Shown: one piece after another, positions 46,519 through 57,565 of the stretch
How positions within the stretch are numbered: the first letter of the stretch is position 1
How the letters are laid out: every line of letters begins with the position of its first letter
Source of the DNA: Liolophura sinensis
Lineage: Eukaryota > Mollusca > Polyplacophora > Chitonida > Chitonidae
Reading direction: 5' to 3'
Assembly (NCBI RefSeq): GCF_032854445.1
Contig: NC_088295.1
Location: forward strand, 44,441,385-44,505,384
DNA length: 64,000 nt
Notes under the pieces: model-generated
Seen by the model: the letters and a program-made list of their open reading frames with translations, nothing else
Told to the model about the DNA's origin: nothing
Database searches by the model: none
Program-made: the position numbers and the translations under genes

Positions 46519-47445
46519 ACTTTGTAGCCCCATTTGTTTGGTTTTTTCATCATGTAAACCTTAAGACTGTGCCGTCCTTTGAATGGAATAATTTGTTCGT
46601 CTACTGACACAAACACCTCCGGCTCTGCACAATTTTGGAAATTGTTTTCGATGATGTCTAAAAGTGGCCGAATCTTGTGAAGTCTGTCGTACCCTGGTTC
46701 TCCCCGTTCCTTCATCAACTCGTTGTCATTAGTATGAAAAACGGACAAAATTTCTTCAAACCTGTTTACAGTCATTGCGTCTGCAACAATTGGCTGCCTG
46801 GTATTCCTCGACCAATACATGCGGCGGTTTGGAAGAGACATAACGCTCATATAAAAGCAGATTCCCACCACAATCTTCATTTCCAGGACTGTTATCGGTT
46901 TACTTCTATTCCGTTCAAGCTGTCGCATGTACCGGTTGCTCTCTAGTGTCAACAGTTCAAATGTGTCTGCGCCAAAGTGCACCAGAAACATTTCTAGTGG
47001 AGTGGAAGCTTGTAGGGCTGGCCCTTGAGGAACTAAACTGTTGCTTGGATTAACGTGTTCCGGCAAGTCCTTTTTAACCCAATGCCAGATGGGATTAGCC
47101 GTTCTACAAAGAGAAACAGGTAAAATCAGCATGCAAATAAGCACATCAACAAGTTTAATGAAATAACGATTTAAATATTTGGAAAAAATGTATTGTTTCA
47201 TGAACATACTTCCGTTGCTTGATGATGGTCTGTGACTGATCATCATCCTCGCGATCATCCATTTCGCTGCTATTGTCCCCGTCAGTTTCGATCTGTCCAC
47301 CCTCCGTTGAAATGTCATTATTATCGACGTCTGAGAGGTTTTCATCTTCGCTGCCACTCGGGATATCACTCGCGGTATCATTCACCAAAAGACGTATTGC
47401 CTCATCAGCAGACATATACTGTGATCTTGGCCTGCGAAATGACAT
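46512..47445 (-). pseudogene. piggyBac transposase, amino-terminal part, with one intron
   Basis: Exon 1 is 47445-47210 and exon 2 starts at 47103; the intron 47209-47104 is GT-AG and joins QRK to TANPIWHWVKKDLPEH. The acidic amino-terminal region (DIPSGSEDENLSDVD) is followed by the DDE_Tnp_1_7-type domain: PLEMFLVHFGADTFELL, MYWSRNTRQPIVADAM, FVSVDEQIIPFKGR, KWGYKVWV. The first catalytic Asp (VDEQ) is present; the second and third Asp and the carboxy-terminal Cys-rich domain are lost. It could not be active. Confidence 0.88.
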
Positions 47446-47870
47446 TTTAATAATAATAGTAGGCTAAGCAACACATGGAGTTTTAGTCAAAATACATTCT
47501 AGAATTCATGTTTCAAAATTGCTTCCCGTGATTCACAGTGTCCCAAATACTGGACATCTGAAATTTACCAGAATCATTGCCAATGCATACTGTTCAAAAT
47601 TTTGGACATTCAATACAATCGATGATATTTTAACTCGAAACAGTGTGGAACTAACAAGGAAGGCATTAAACGATGAAGGAAGACTTAGTTACTAAATAAA
47701 ACCTATAAATTTGAAGATAAGGGCTTGTTTTTTTAGTGAGTGGTGGGTAAAATAGAACTACATACGTCCAGAAAACAGTACTTCATGTGATAAAAAGGAC
47801 TTTGCTTACAGATAGGCATTTCACGAATTGTTTTTACTGTCCAATAAATTGGACAGCATGCAGCAAAGGG
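46512..47870 (-). mobile_element. piggyBac element, 3'-truncated
   Basis: The 5' end is intact: target TTAA at 47871-47874, then inward CCCTTTGCTGCATGCTGTCC, and a subterminal inverted pair CTGTCCAAT/ATTGGACAG with further GGACA words inside. About 1.36 kb remains. The other end and its TTAA are lost at the junction with Rh exon 4. Confidence 0.88.
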
Positions 47871-48244
47871 TTAAGGCAAATCATGGAATCCAGTTAACAA
47901 CATTTCCGTGTACTGAGCCCTGTGAATGTGATTAAAGTGAATTAGATGCTCAACCTCGAATTAAATACTCGAATCCTGTTACAGAAAGGTACACATTCTG
48001 AAACCAGCGCGTGTCAAGGTATATATAGCGTTATCACTCAACACAGTAAGCCTCTCGCAGACTTTACGACAAGAGGGATAGTTTCAGGTTTGACATTGTG
48101 ATTTATCCTTACTTGGAAGGGCCCTGCATATGGTGTGTACATATCTCGCTTTGTAGCATTTGTTAGATCCTGCGTGTTGTGTGACGATTTCAATCAACGT
48201 GACAAGTTATGACTGTAAAAACTAGGGTGTCACAAACTGTATCC

Positions 48245-50515
48245 TGCGACAGCAAGGTACACATACTGAATCCAGCCAATGTCAAGGTGCATATACTGTT
48301 ATTACTCAACACCTTAGCCTCAAGATGCACAAACTGAAACCTGTGGCAGAAAGGTACATGTACACACTCTGAATCCAGCCAGTGTCAAGGTACATATACC
48401 CAAAACGCCAAACATCAACATGCACAAACCGAAACCTATGGCAGAAAGATACATGTACATATTCTGGATCCAGCCAGTGCCATGTTACATATCCCAAAAC
48501 GCCAAACATCAACATGCACAAACCGAAACCTGTGGCAGAAAGATACATGTACATATTCTGAATCCAGCCAGTGCCATGTTACATATCCCAAAACGCCAAA
48601 CCTCAAGATGCACAAACCGAAACCTGTGGCAGAAAGATACATGTACATATTCTGAATCCAGCCAGTGCCATGTTACACATCCCAAAACGCAAACCTCAAG
48701 ATGCACGAACCGGAACCTGTGGCAGAAAGATACATGTACATATTCTGAATCCAGCCAGTGCCATGTTACATATCCCAAAACGCCAAACATCAACATGCAC
48801 AAACCGAAACCTGTGGCAGAAAGGTACATGTACATATTCTGAATCCAGCCAGTGCCATGTTACACATCCCAAAACGCAAACCTCAAGATGCACGAACCGG
48901 AACCTGTGGCAGAAAGATACATGTACATATTCTGAATCCAGCCAGTGCCATGTTACATATCCCAAAACGCCAAACCTCAAGATGCACAAACCGAAAACCT
49001 GTGGCAGAAAGGTACATGTACATATTCTGAATCCAGCCAGTGCCATGTTACACATCCCAAAACGCAAACCTCAAGATGCACGAACCGGAACCTGTGGCAG
49101 AAAGATACATGTACATATTCTGAATCCAGCCAGTGCCATGTTACATATCCCAAAACGCCAAACCTCAAGATGCACAAACCGAAACCTGTGGCAGAAAGGT
49201 ACATGCACATATTCTGAATCCAGCCAGTGCCATGTTGCATATCCCAAAACGCAAACCTCAAGATGCACGAACCGGAAGCTGTGGCAGAAAGGTACATGCA
49301 CATATTCTGAATCCAGCCAGTGCCATGTTGCATATCCCAAAACGCCAAACCTCAAGATGCACAAACCGGAACCTGTGGCAGAAAGGTACATGCACATATT
49401 CTGAATCCAGCCAGTGCCATGTTGCATATCCCAAAACGCCAAACATCAAGATGTACAAACCGAAACCTGTGGCAGAAAGGTAAATGTACATATTCTGAAT
49501 CCAGCCAGTGCCATGTTACATATCCCAAAACGCCAAACCTCAAAATGCACAAACCGAAACCTGTGGTAGAAAGGTACATGCACATATTCTGAATCCAGCC
49601 AGTGAAATGTTGCATATCCCAAAACGCCAAACATCAAGATGCACAAACCGAAACCTGTGGCAGAAAGATACATGTACACACTCTTAATCCAGCCAGTGCC
49701 ATGTTACACATCCCAAAACGCAAACCTCAAGATGCACGAACCGGAACCTGTGGCAGAAAGGTACATGCACATATTCTGAATCCAGCCAGTGCCATGTTAC
49801 ATATCCCAAAACGCCAAACATCAAGATGCACAAACCGAAAACCTGTGGCAGAAAGGTACATGTACACACTCTGAATCCAGCCAGTGCCATGTTACATATC
49901 CCAAAACGCCAAACCTCAAGATACACAAACCAAAACCTGTGGCAGAAAGGTACATGTACATATTCTGGAGCCAGCCAGTGCCATGTTACATATCCCAAAA
50001 CGCCAAACCTCAAGATGCACAAACCGAAAACCTGTGGCAGAAAGGTACATGTACACACTCTGAATCCAGCCAGTGCCATGTTACATATCCCAAAACGCCA
50101 AACCTCAAGATACACAAACCAAAACCAGTGGCAGAAAGGTACATGTACATATTCTGAATCCAGCCAGTGCCATGTTACATATCCCAAAACGCCAAACCTC
50201 AAGATGCACAAACCGAAACCTGTGGCAGAAAGGTACATGTACATATTCTGAATCCAGCCAGTGCCATGTTACATATCCAAAAACGCCAAACCTCAAGATG
50301 CACAAACCGAAACCTGTGGCAGAAAGGTACATGTACATATTCTGAATCCAGCCAGTGCCATGTTGCATATCCCAAAACGCCAAACCTCAAGATGCACAAA
50401 CCGAAACCTGTGGCAGAAAGGTACATGTACATATTCTGAATCCAGCCAGTGCCATGTTACATATCCCAAAACGTCAAACCTCAAGATGCACAAATCGAAA
50501 CCTGTACACACTCAT
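48245..50515. repeat. 93-94 bp satellite array, about 24 units
   Basis: The phrase CCAGTGCCATGTTACATATC recurs every 93-94 bases from about 48470 to 50455. Units differ by a base or two, and some read GTTGCATAT or lack one base of CGCCAAAC. Two degenerate relatives at about 47975-48060 and 48245-48400 look like the ancestral edge. The array fills most of the intron after Rh copy 2 exon 2 and stops about 30 bases from its donor. All overlapping ORFs are repeat artefacts. Confidence 0.95.
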
Positions 50516-50544
50516 TATGTCAAATGCACTAGTTTTTCACTTAC

Positions 50545-50737
50545 ACTTAAGCGATCAAATGGAACTTTCCATCTTGTGATTGTCGCAAGTCCAAGAGTCC
50601 GTTGATAATTGTTCCCCACTGGATAGTTAAGCAGCCAATGAGAAGGTTGAGACCAACTCCACTGAAGCCATAACGTTTGAGAAAGGTAAGCAAAAATCCG
50701 ATCCCAAAAAATATCATAACTTGTACGTCCTGGTACA
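50545..50737 (-). pseudogene. Rh copy 2, exon 2, with in-frame TAA
   Basis: 193 nt, the same as copy 1, encoding [27 protein letters not shown] and GKFHLIA. TAA follows at 50549-50547, where copy 1 has a Gly codon. The donor GTAAGTG at the expected place shows that the exon boundary is unchanged. Confidence 0.93.
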
Positions 50738-50844
50738 CTGAAAATGAAAGTTAAAAAAGAGAAGAGAAACTATAAATCTATAACTGGATTCAGCCGGAAA
50801 ATTGGCATTATTTGAGTAAAAGTATACCTATACTGGGATCGATT

Positions 50845-51085
50845 TATTAACCACTGTTTGATTAACGCCTTGCTCAGGTCGTTGTCTTTTATACAATGGC
50901 AATCAGATTTATGGGAGGAGGAAACCACTGTGTCAGTGGTAAAACCATCTGTCATTGGCTTGTTGTAAGAGACAAGTGGCCCTCAGCGACTGCCCAACGG
51001 CCCTATAAGCGGCACTGACCATTTATTGTCAAAAAGCTGGGGAAATCCACAAATTCACTATCTAAACATTAGTGTTAATAGACGA
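50845..51085 (-). mobile_element. Diverged V-SINE-related repeat in Rh copy 2 intron 1
   Basis: It shares ATTTATGGGAGGAGGAAACC and the flanking words GACCATTTATTGTC and CACAAATTCACTA with the repeat at 20480-20785. It is older and more degraded than the other V-SINEs. Confidence 0.5.
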
Positions 51086-52857
51086 TGTAGTGTGTTTAAC
51101 CACTTGACGCTGAAAATGTATACTGTGTCTGCTTGATGAAAAGGCTAGTTATCTCCTCGTTGCTTCGAGCATAGGCCTTCATATTGAGCAGTACTCAGGG
51201 AATATACAACTAATCATCAGGAAAATGTGTTTCTGTTGGCTCTTTCAGGGTTATCATTGAGTGATGTATCTGGAATTGGTCTTCCCATTATTCCCTTGGA
51301 CGGTATATTCATAGATCAGAAAGACCCGCCAGCGCAAGTCACGAGGCGGTAGGCCAGTTATTATTATTAACTGAAGTCATCGCTCTGGAAGCACTGAGAA
51401 AGACAGCTTGATCTAAGTGCCACTTCGTGCACTGATTCATCGCCTATACTATACCTATATGGACTAATGCATCTGCCTCATGTCTGTCCGACTACCCCAA
51501 CATGCAAGACAAACCTTTGTGCAAATTTGAATGGACGTTTCAAAACATAAAAGAACGGAATTCAATACCCCAAAGATAAAATTAAAAATTCGACTGGACT
51601 ACCCGCGAGTACGTGCTATATCGGAAGCGTCTGTATATTATAAAAGGATTCTGGATAAGGACATCGCGCGCGGTTTGCTCCGTCCTCATGTCGAGGTTCT
51701 GCTACCGCAAGATGCGGAACGAGATACCTTCATCCGGTTTGTTTAGTGTAGGGTGCGGAAAATTGATCTGAATACACTTCACGTCTATGTGAGTCGATCC
51801 GACATCCGATCAGCCGCTTTTAAATTTCCGACTCTGTAATCCATTCAGTCATCGCTGTGTTGTATGTAGATTACAGCAACTATATCGTGCGCATAACTGA
51901 CACTTTGAAAGTTGTGTGTGTTTTATTTTCTACTTGAAATGTTTTTCCTTACTGTGTCATTTTCACGGCTCCATAGATCTCTTATAGATTAGCTTCCTCT
52001 GAACAATCTTATAACCGAAAATAATGTTTGTCTGCTCTCTGATTTCAGGTATACATGAGCACCTTCCTTGTGCCTGTACCTAAATGTGTTAATCACGAGT
52101 GGCTCATGTGATTACTACACGGCATTTTTTGAGTAATTCTAGACAAATGACGCAGCTGTCCATGCTATATGTCTTATACATTATTTTACTATCAGGCTAG
52201 AAAACGCGACATTGCGCTCACTGACCGTTTTCTCTTCTTTTAAAGGATATATGGAGAAAGATATGCCCAACAAAATCAGATTTTTTTTTCATTTTTGAGA
52301 CATACTTTAAATTTCTTAATAGCCCCTCTACTGTATGCACATTTTCCGTCAATGGTCGGATTGACCGGAAATTATGTCATTGACACTTGTTTGGACAGCT
52401 ATCACCATTGAAGCCACCACAGCAGGCAACTTAATTTCTGGAGTGACCGCTGCGAACTGGCTTTTAAAGTTATATTTTGGCCATGAGAAAAAGCTGAGCA
52501 CATTTTTTGTACTTCTATAAGTTAGGCCACCTCCATATTAAAAGATGTAACCCAAACGTTCCACGTATCCTGTAAGCCTGTTCGTTGAGCAACCACTCAC
52601 AAACACACATTTCGGAAAAATGAAAAAATTTTTGTAAGATTATATATATCTTGTAAACAAGGAAAATATTTCTTACAACAAAAATGCTCTCAAGGTAAAA
52701 CCCTGTAATCACTATATCCAAGTAATCATGACTAAAACTAATTCACATAAGGATAAAAAAAAATAATAACAAATGAGGAAAAAGAGGGGAGAGATAATAA
52801 CTTGATAAAATTTAATAAATAAAAATAAATAAACTTTGCATATACAAAATAACTTAC
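51086..52857 (-). other. Rest of Rh copy 2 intron 1
   Basis: GT-AG intron with AT-rich sequence. A 71-codon ORF at 51531-51746 (+) has no motif that I recognise and is not annotated as a gene. Confidence 0.6.
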
Positions 52858-53026
52858 GCGGATAAATTTCCAAGCGAGTGACATTCCCAACATGTGTGTT
52901 GTTTGGGTTCTGTAATTTTAAAACATGAGCTGTGTCGTCATATTCGGCAAAAATGGCGAAAATTACGACAAAACCTGCTTGAATAATCAGAAGCGCTGCA
53001 GTAAGCTTGCCACGTTGGACTGCCAT
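52858..53026 (-). pseudogene. Rh copy 2, exon 1
   Basis: 169 nt, the same as copy 1. It encodes MAVQRGKLTAALLIIQAGF and FAIFAEYDD, then a loop with two sequons (NNT and NVT) and EIYP. The donor is GTAAGT, phase 1. It is intact. Confidence 0.93.
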
Positions 53027-56000
53027 TGTTTCACAAACAAGACCTCCGCATGACTAGTATGTCTGTCACCATGCCCTGTCTGGTAAACCCTGTGACTTTG
53101 TTGAAACCAGTTGGTTTCAGGTTGGCCCTATGCAGATGCTTTGTACGATGTTTTATACCCAGCAGTCATAAACATTTCATGCAACAAAGGGATGATAAAT
53201 GGGGTGGCCTTTCGATCCAGTTTTCTGTACAGGGTCAGGCCTATAGCTATAATTAGACTTGTGCTGTTTTGGTGCCCATCTTTGAAAGATTTGCCACACG
53301 TTTTGGGTGGCCCAGGAACTTTCAAGCCATTAAACCTATTTACAGACTGATTTCTTAAATTTGTTGGCAACAAATTCCTAGCAAATACTTTGAGTATGCT
53401 GCAGAATGAGAGAAATCTACAACAATGTAAAAAAAAAAAGTAGCCTCCATTTTATTGGATAAGCTGTCACTTCTCTCCAGATGAGACCAATCAAACGCAG
53501 GATCGTGCAATTCAAATGGCATGAATTTTCACGCGAATTCCTTATATGGATAACCAAGATAGCTATGTAAAATGTTAGATTAGATTCTATTTATAGGATG
53601 AATTTTCCGTCTGACTTATAGCCAAGGCTTAGCCTTTTGTACAAGGAGATCGGATTTGATGGCATGAACTTTGCAGTCTTCTGCCGAGTCGTGTATGGGA
53701 CGACGGACACCACCGACTTGCAGCTGATCTCCTGCTGTGAAATGGGATACAATCATTATATTGTAAGAACGTGACACCAGTTTTACCCATCGCAGACTCA
53801 CTGCTATATATGTGAATAGTTTTAGTCTTTAGTCTTTCTAATCTCGCGCGCAACTGAGCCTGACTGGCACTGAAAATATTGCTGTCCCTCGGCATACCCC
53901 TTACAACTCCTTGCCACTCTATACGTTCGCTTTACATCACTGTCACCAGTAACAAAATTTTTTTCAGAAATCTTGAACAACCCTGAGGTCAGTTAGGTGA
54001 CGGTGATGAAGAAGGAAGTGATGTCAGACAGCACAAAAACTCTACTGTTTCTACAAAGGCTTTATACACATGCACTCTCTTTATCAAAAAGTGTGTACAA
54101 CGGTGATTCTAACCAGAACATGAAACGGAAAGTATCAGGGCAATTATTCAGTTCTGGGAGTATTTGGTTGTGATGGAATTTAATCAACCACGGAATTTTG
54201 TATTTTTCACTTGACGACAGGTATCTGTCCTTTATTTCAGTTTTAAAGAATATAGGCTAAAGAAAATATTGCCGTTTACTTTCTCAATGTACAGAAGCAA
54301 ACAGCAATGATTCAAAAGTAGCTAACCTTACAAAAAATTACAAAGGCGTCAGAGTTATTCGTTGTAGTTGATTAAATTCTATCACACTTGTTCTCCCAAA
54401 CGCTAACAGCATTGGCTAATTGCTCTGACACCTTCCGTCAACCGAAGTAATGCATTACAAAAATACGGAATATGTAAGTCACTCTGCCAGTCGACATGCA
54501 TAGGTCAATTTATTTCACATGCTATCTGATTATCTATGGCCAATTCACTTAACAATGGGCCTGGATTTTGCGTTTCATTCCGCATACTCAAATATAAACT
54601 TCTTTGCAAATATTGGCAAATTGTTTATATCAACATTCTAAGATAATATTTTCGCCTTTTAAACTAACATAAAACTTATACTGATATTTACGAAAATATG
54701 TGTTCAGGCAGTCCAAACAGGCATTCGTATACAAGGCGTCGACCAACATGTACCTTCTAGGTCAATAATCGCAAAGCCAATTCTCTAAACGGCGTTTAAC
54801 ACACCATCAAAGAACGAAGAAAGTCTATAAACTACAAAATTAGGACGGAACCATGTAAAGAGAAGCAGTCAAGAGTTTTCAATGATGCTGAAAAGGTGTA
54901 AGGTATATGTTTCAGGTGATTGAGTGAAATCACAATTTAATCGTGTACAAGTTACTATATATAGGTTGTTTATAATGAAACATGTATCTCATGCAGTTGC
55001 GCTGGAAACATGTCGGACATAACGATTACTCGTTATACCCTTTACAAAGTTATTGATTAAATTTATTATTTATTTATTTGATTGGTGTTTTACGCCGTAC
55101 TCAAGAATATTTCAATTATAAGACGGTGACCAACATTATGGTGACAGGAAACCGGGCAGAGCCCGGGGGAAACCCACGACCATCCGCAGTATAGATTAAA
55201 GCCAGGCCCAGGAGCTTTGAACAAACACAGAAATTGGAGATCACACTGGCCAGCACTATCAGAACGCTGTTATCACCACTATCCTGTCAAAGATTCTACC
55301 TTTCAACAATTCTACCTTCAAATATAGCCTATCTACCAATGTCATATGTACTATTCCCCCCGTCGTGAAGCGCTGTTAATGTGAGTGGTGAGTCGATATG
55401 ATGGATGTTAATATTTTGTGATATTGAACCTAATGGATTTCGCCTGGATCTAGAACTGTTAAGTAAAGGTTTTTGGAGTTAATGACGTTGACGACTGCTG
55501 ATTTGACGTGATGCAAAACGCTAAAGATACAGCACGTTCGATTCTAAAATGTTGAGATTGTCAAGACTCAAAACAGATTTAGAACTACTTACGTTCATGT
55601 CATGACACGCGTGAATCTATGAAGCTTGCTAAGTAGACGCCGTTGCATTAAAGAAGGGAATATAGGGGAGACCATTTCGGCCATCATCTTTTCGTTGCAT
55701 CGATACTGGAGCTGTATATGTGCAAGACACACGATATGTCGTGTATAAAACAATCCAGCGCTTGTTTCCTTTTAACAGACCATTATACATGGGCTGCGGC
55801 ACATAATCAATCAATAATTTATCAATGAATCATAAATCATTACATTACTTAATGATTGATTATTTTATGTGTGTCAAAACCGGTATGTGTTTATCTTTTT
55901 TTACAGAGATTGTCCCTATCTTGACAAAGTCTACAGCTATTGCTATCGGGCAGTACGTATAATCGATTAATCGACGATGCGACAATGAGGCACTGGGCTT

Positions 56001-57258
56001 ATCTTCCCGGCCATATCCACGACAATCAACGATCAAATATGACCGTATGGTTTCATGCCTACTGTAATTTTTCAGTCTTTTCACGTGTTTTCAAAGTGTT
56101 TATTCAAGCAAATTCTGAAGGCTTTATTCTGTGTAGATTGATAAAATAATACATTTTGCGAAGCCCTGGAATCGGTCAATCTAACCAATGTATTTTTATC
56201 TCCAAAATCTCATCATAAATGTGCATAAAAAGTTGTTCTTTTATATGGGAGAAGGTTGAGGAATTAAGGTATACGAAGATCATATAAATAGGAATTCGTT
56301 CTAAAAAAAGATATTCAAAATTTCCCACCCAGAAGTCAAAAATCCTTTTTAATGACGTTCATTGACTTAAATATTTTATTATGTATAGATGTGTGTTTTG
56401 TGCAAAATTTGTCCACAAATTAATTCTCGGCAATAGTCTATAAAGGAGCGACTCACCTTTACGTCATTGTCTCAGGTCGAAGAATTACGTATTTTAACTG
56501 AGTTAGTTAATAGCTGGCTAACATCTTATTCAGTTGAGTTCCTCTTCCTATGCAGCTTATGAACTTTAAGTGTCGAGAATTGATTATTAGATGTTCAAAC
56601 AGAGAGCGACGTGAGCACACGGGAACGACTGCGTTATCAGAGCTGTTACCAGTGAGCCTTTGAACAGTTTAGACGTCTCTGTGGCAACACAGTTTGTCCC
56701 ATTGCGCTTTCTGAGGAGCCTGATCTCGTTGGCTGCCGGGAGATAACTGCTACCATTAGGAATGTGCTGTACATTACCAACCGTATTATGTCAATGGTTG
56801 GTATTTACAATCGACGTCAAGGTTTAGAGTGCGTGTAGCTTTAGAGAAAGTGCTTCTTGCTACCACGAGCGTCTCGTTAATCGTTCAAGCGCTTGCAAGA
56901 CTCTTTCGGCAACTCGTTGACAGCTCGATCTTATAACGTCAGATTGTCCAAATATGGAAGAAAAACAGTACCAGACCGTAAAGACTGTCACGTGTCATTT
57001 CCACCCGGAATTACAAGAAATACCATTTGTGGACGCACTCAGTGGCGAAAACTGCTTTGCTTAGCTTGTCTTTCTGAACTTCGCTACCATCTTTCTTCCC
57101 TGTTGTGGATCTCGCTCCTGTCTGGTGACCGTATTTAATAGCCAACTATTCTTCCAGGAGTATTTTTGACAATTTAACTTCCTGGACATCTTCAAAAATT
57201 CTGTTTGCGTGGCAAACCAGATGAGAAAGGCATTTTGGCTGTTCATAAAAGCGACAAA
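53027..57258. other. Intergenic region between Rh copy 2 and the GPCR gene
   Basis: It should hold the 5' ends of two divergently transcribed genes, but I see no certain promoter. It contains the V-SINE at 55060-55190. The ORFs present show no recognisable domain. Confidence 0.5.
55060..55190 (-). mobile_element. V-SINE 3' part
   Basis: A TTTATTATTTATTTATTTG tail is followed by TTTTACGCCGTACTCAAG, ACCAACATTATGGTGACAGG and GGGCAGAGCCCGGGGGAAAC, ending at CCATCCGCAG, where it is 5' truncated. Confidence 0.88.
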
Positions 57259-57565
57259 ATGCTGCCAGGGAATTTCTGCAACACATCCATGGAGCAGAGC
57301 AGCGATACGGAGATGTGGTATTCTGTCTGTAGTAAAGACTCCGTGGGATTCCTCGTTTACTATCTCGGCTTCCTCTTCACCATCACCGTTATAAACGTGA
57401 TTGGAAACATCTTGGTCATCTCTACATTTGTTCGCCATCCCAAACTACAGCAGCCGTGTAACTATTTTATCACAAGTCTTGCCGTGTCGGATCTATTCGC
57501 AGGGATCGTTTACACCCTCTACAATCTCGCTCACTTAGAGAGCATTGGCCTAAGGGAGTCACTGG
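57259..57565 (+). CDS. GPCR exon 1 (TM1-TM2)
   Basis: It encodes the short extracellular amino terminus, TM1 with GNILVI, the HPKLQQPCNYF loop and TM2 LAVSDLFAGIVY, ending at donor GTAAGT in phase 1. Confidence 0.85.

Larger units (their letters stand above)
36864..53026 (-). pseudogene. Second Rh-type channel gene, disrupted
   Basis: Exons recognised are 53026-52858, 50737-50545, 46518-46410 (partial), 45358-45195, 44504-44367, 39115-38982, 38196-38015 and 37030-36864. Lengths and phases follow Rh copy 1 (169, 193, -, 109 of 145, 164, 138, 134, 182, 167). Lesions are an in-frame TAA in exon 2 (50549-50547), exon 3 absent, the first 36 nt of exon 4 (with the first pore histidine) absent and replaced by a piggyBac remnant, and an in-frame TAG in exon 5 (45344-45342). 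The remaining frames are open and conserved ([36 protein letters not shown]), so loss of function looks recent. The alternative is a gene that is intact on another haplotype. Confidence 0.9.

Noticed and set aside
46482-47381. piggyBac ORF read as one 299-residue protein
   Set aside because: The first part is a translated intron, and the last codons are Rh exon 4 in the wrong frame.
48300-50520. Long overlapping ORFs on both strands of the 94-bp array
   Set aside because: They are frame products of a tandem repeat with no start context, domain or splice structure.
51531-51746. 71-codon ORF in Rh copy 2 intron 1
   Set aside because: The composition looks protein-like, but I recognise no motif or splice sites and see no related ORF; chance cannot be excluded.
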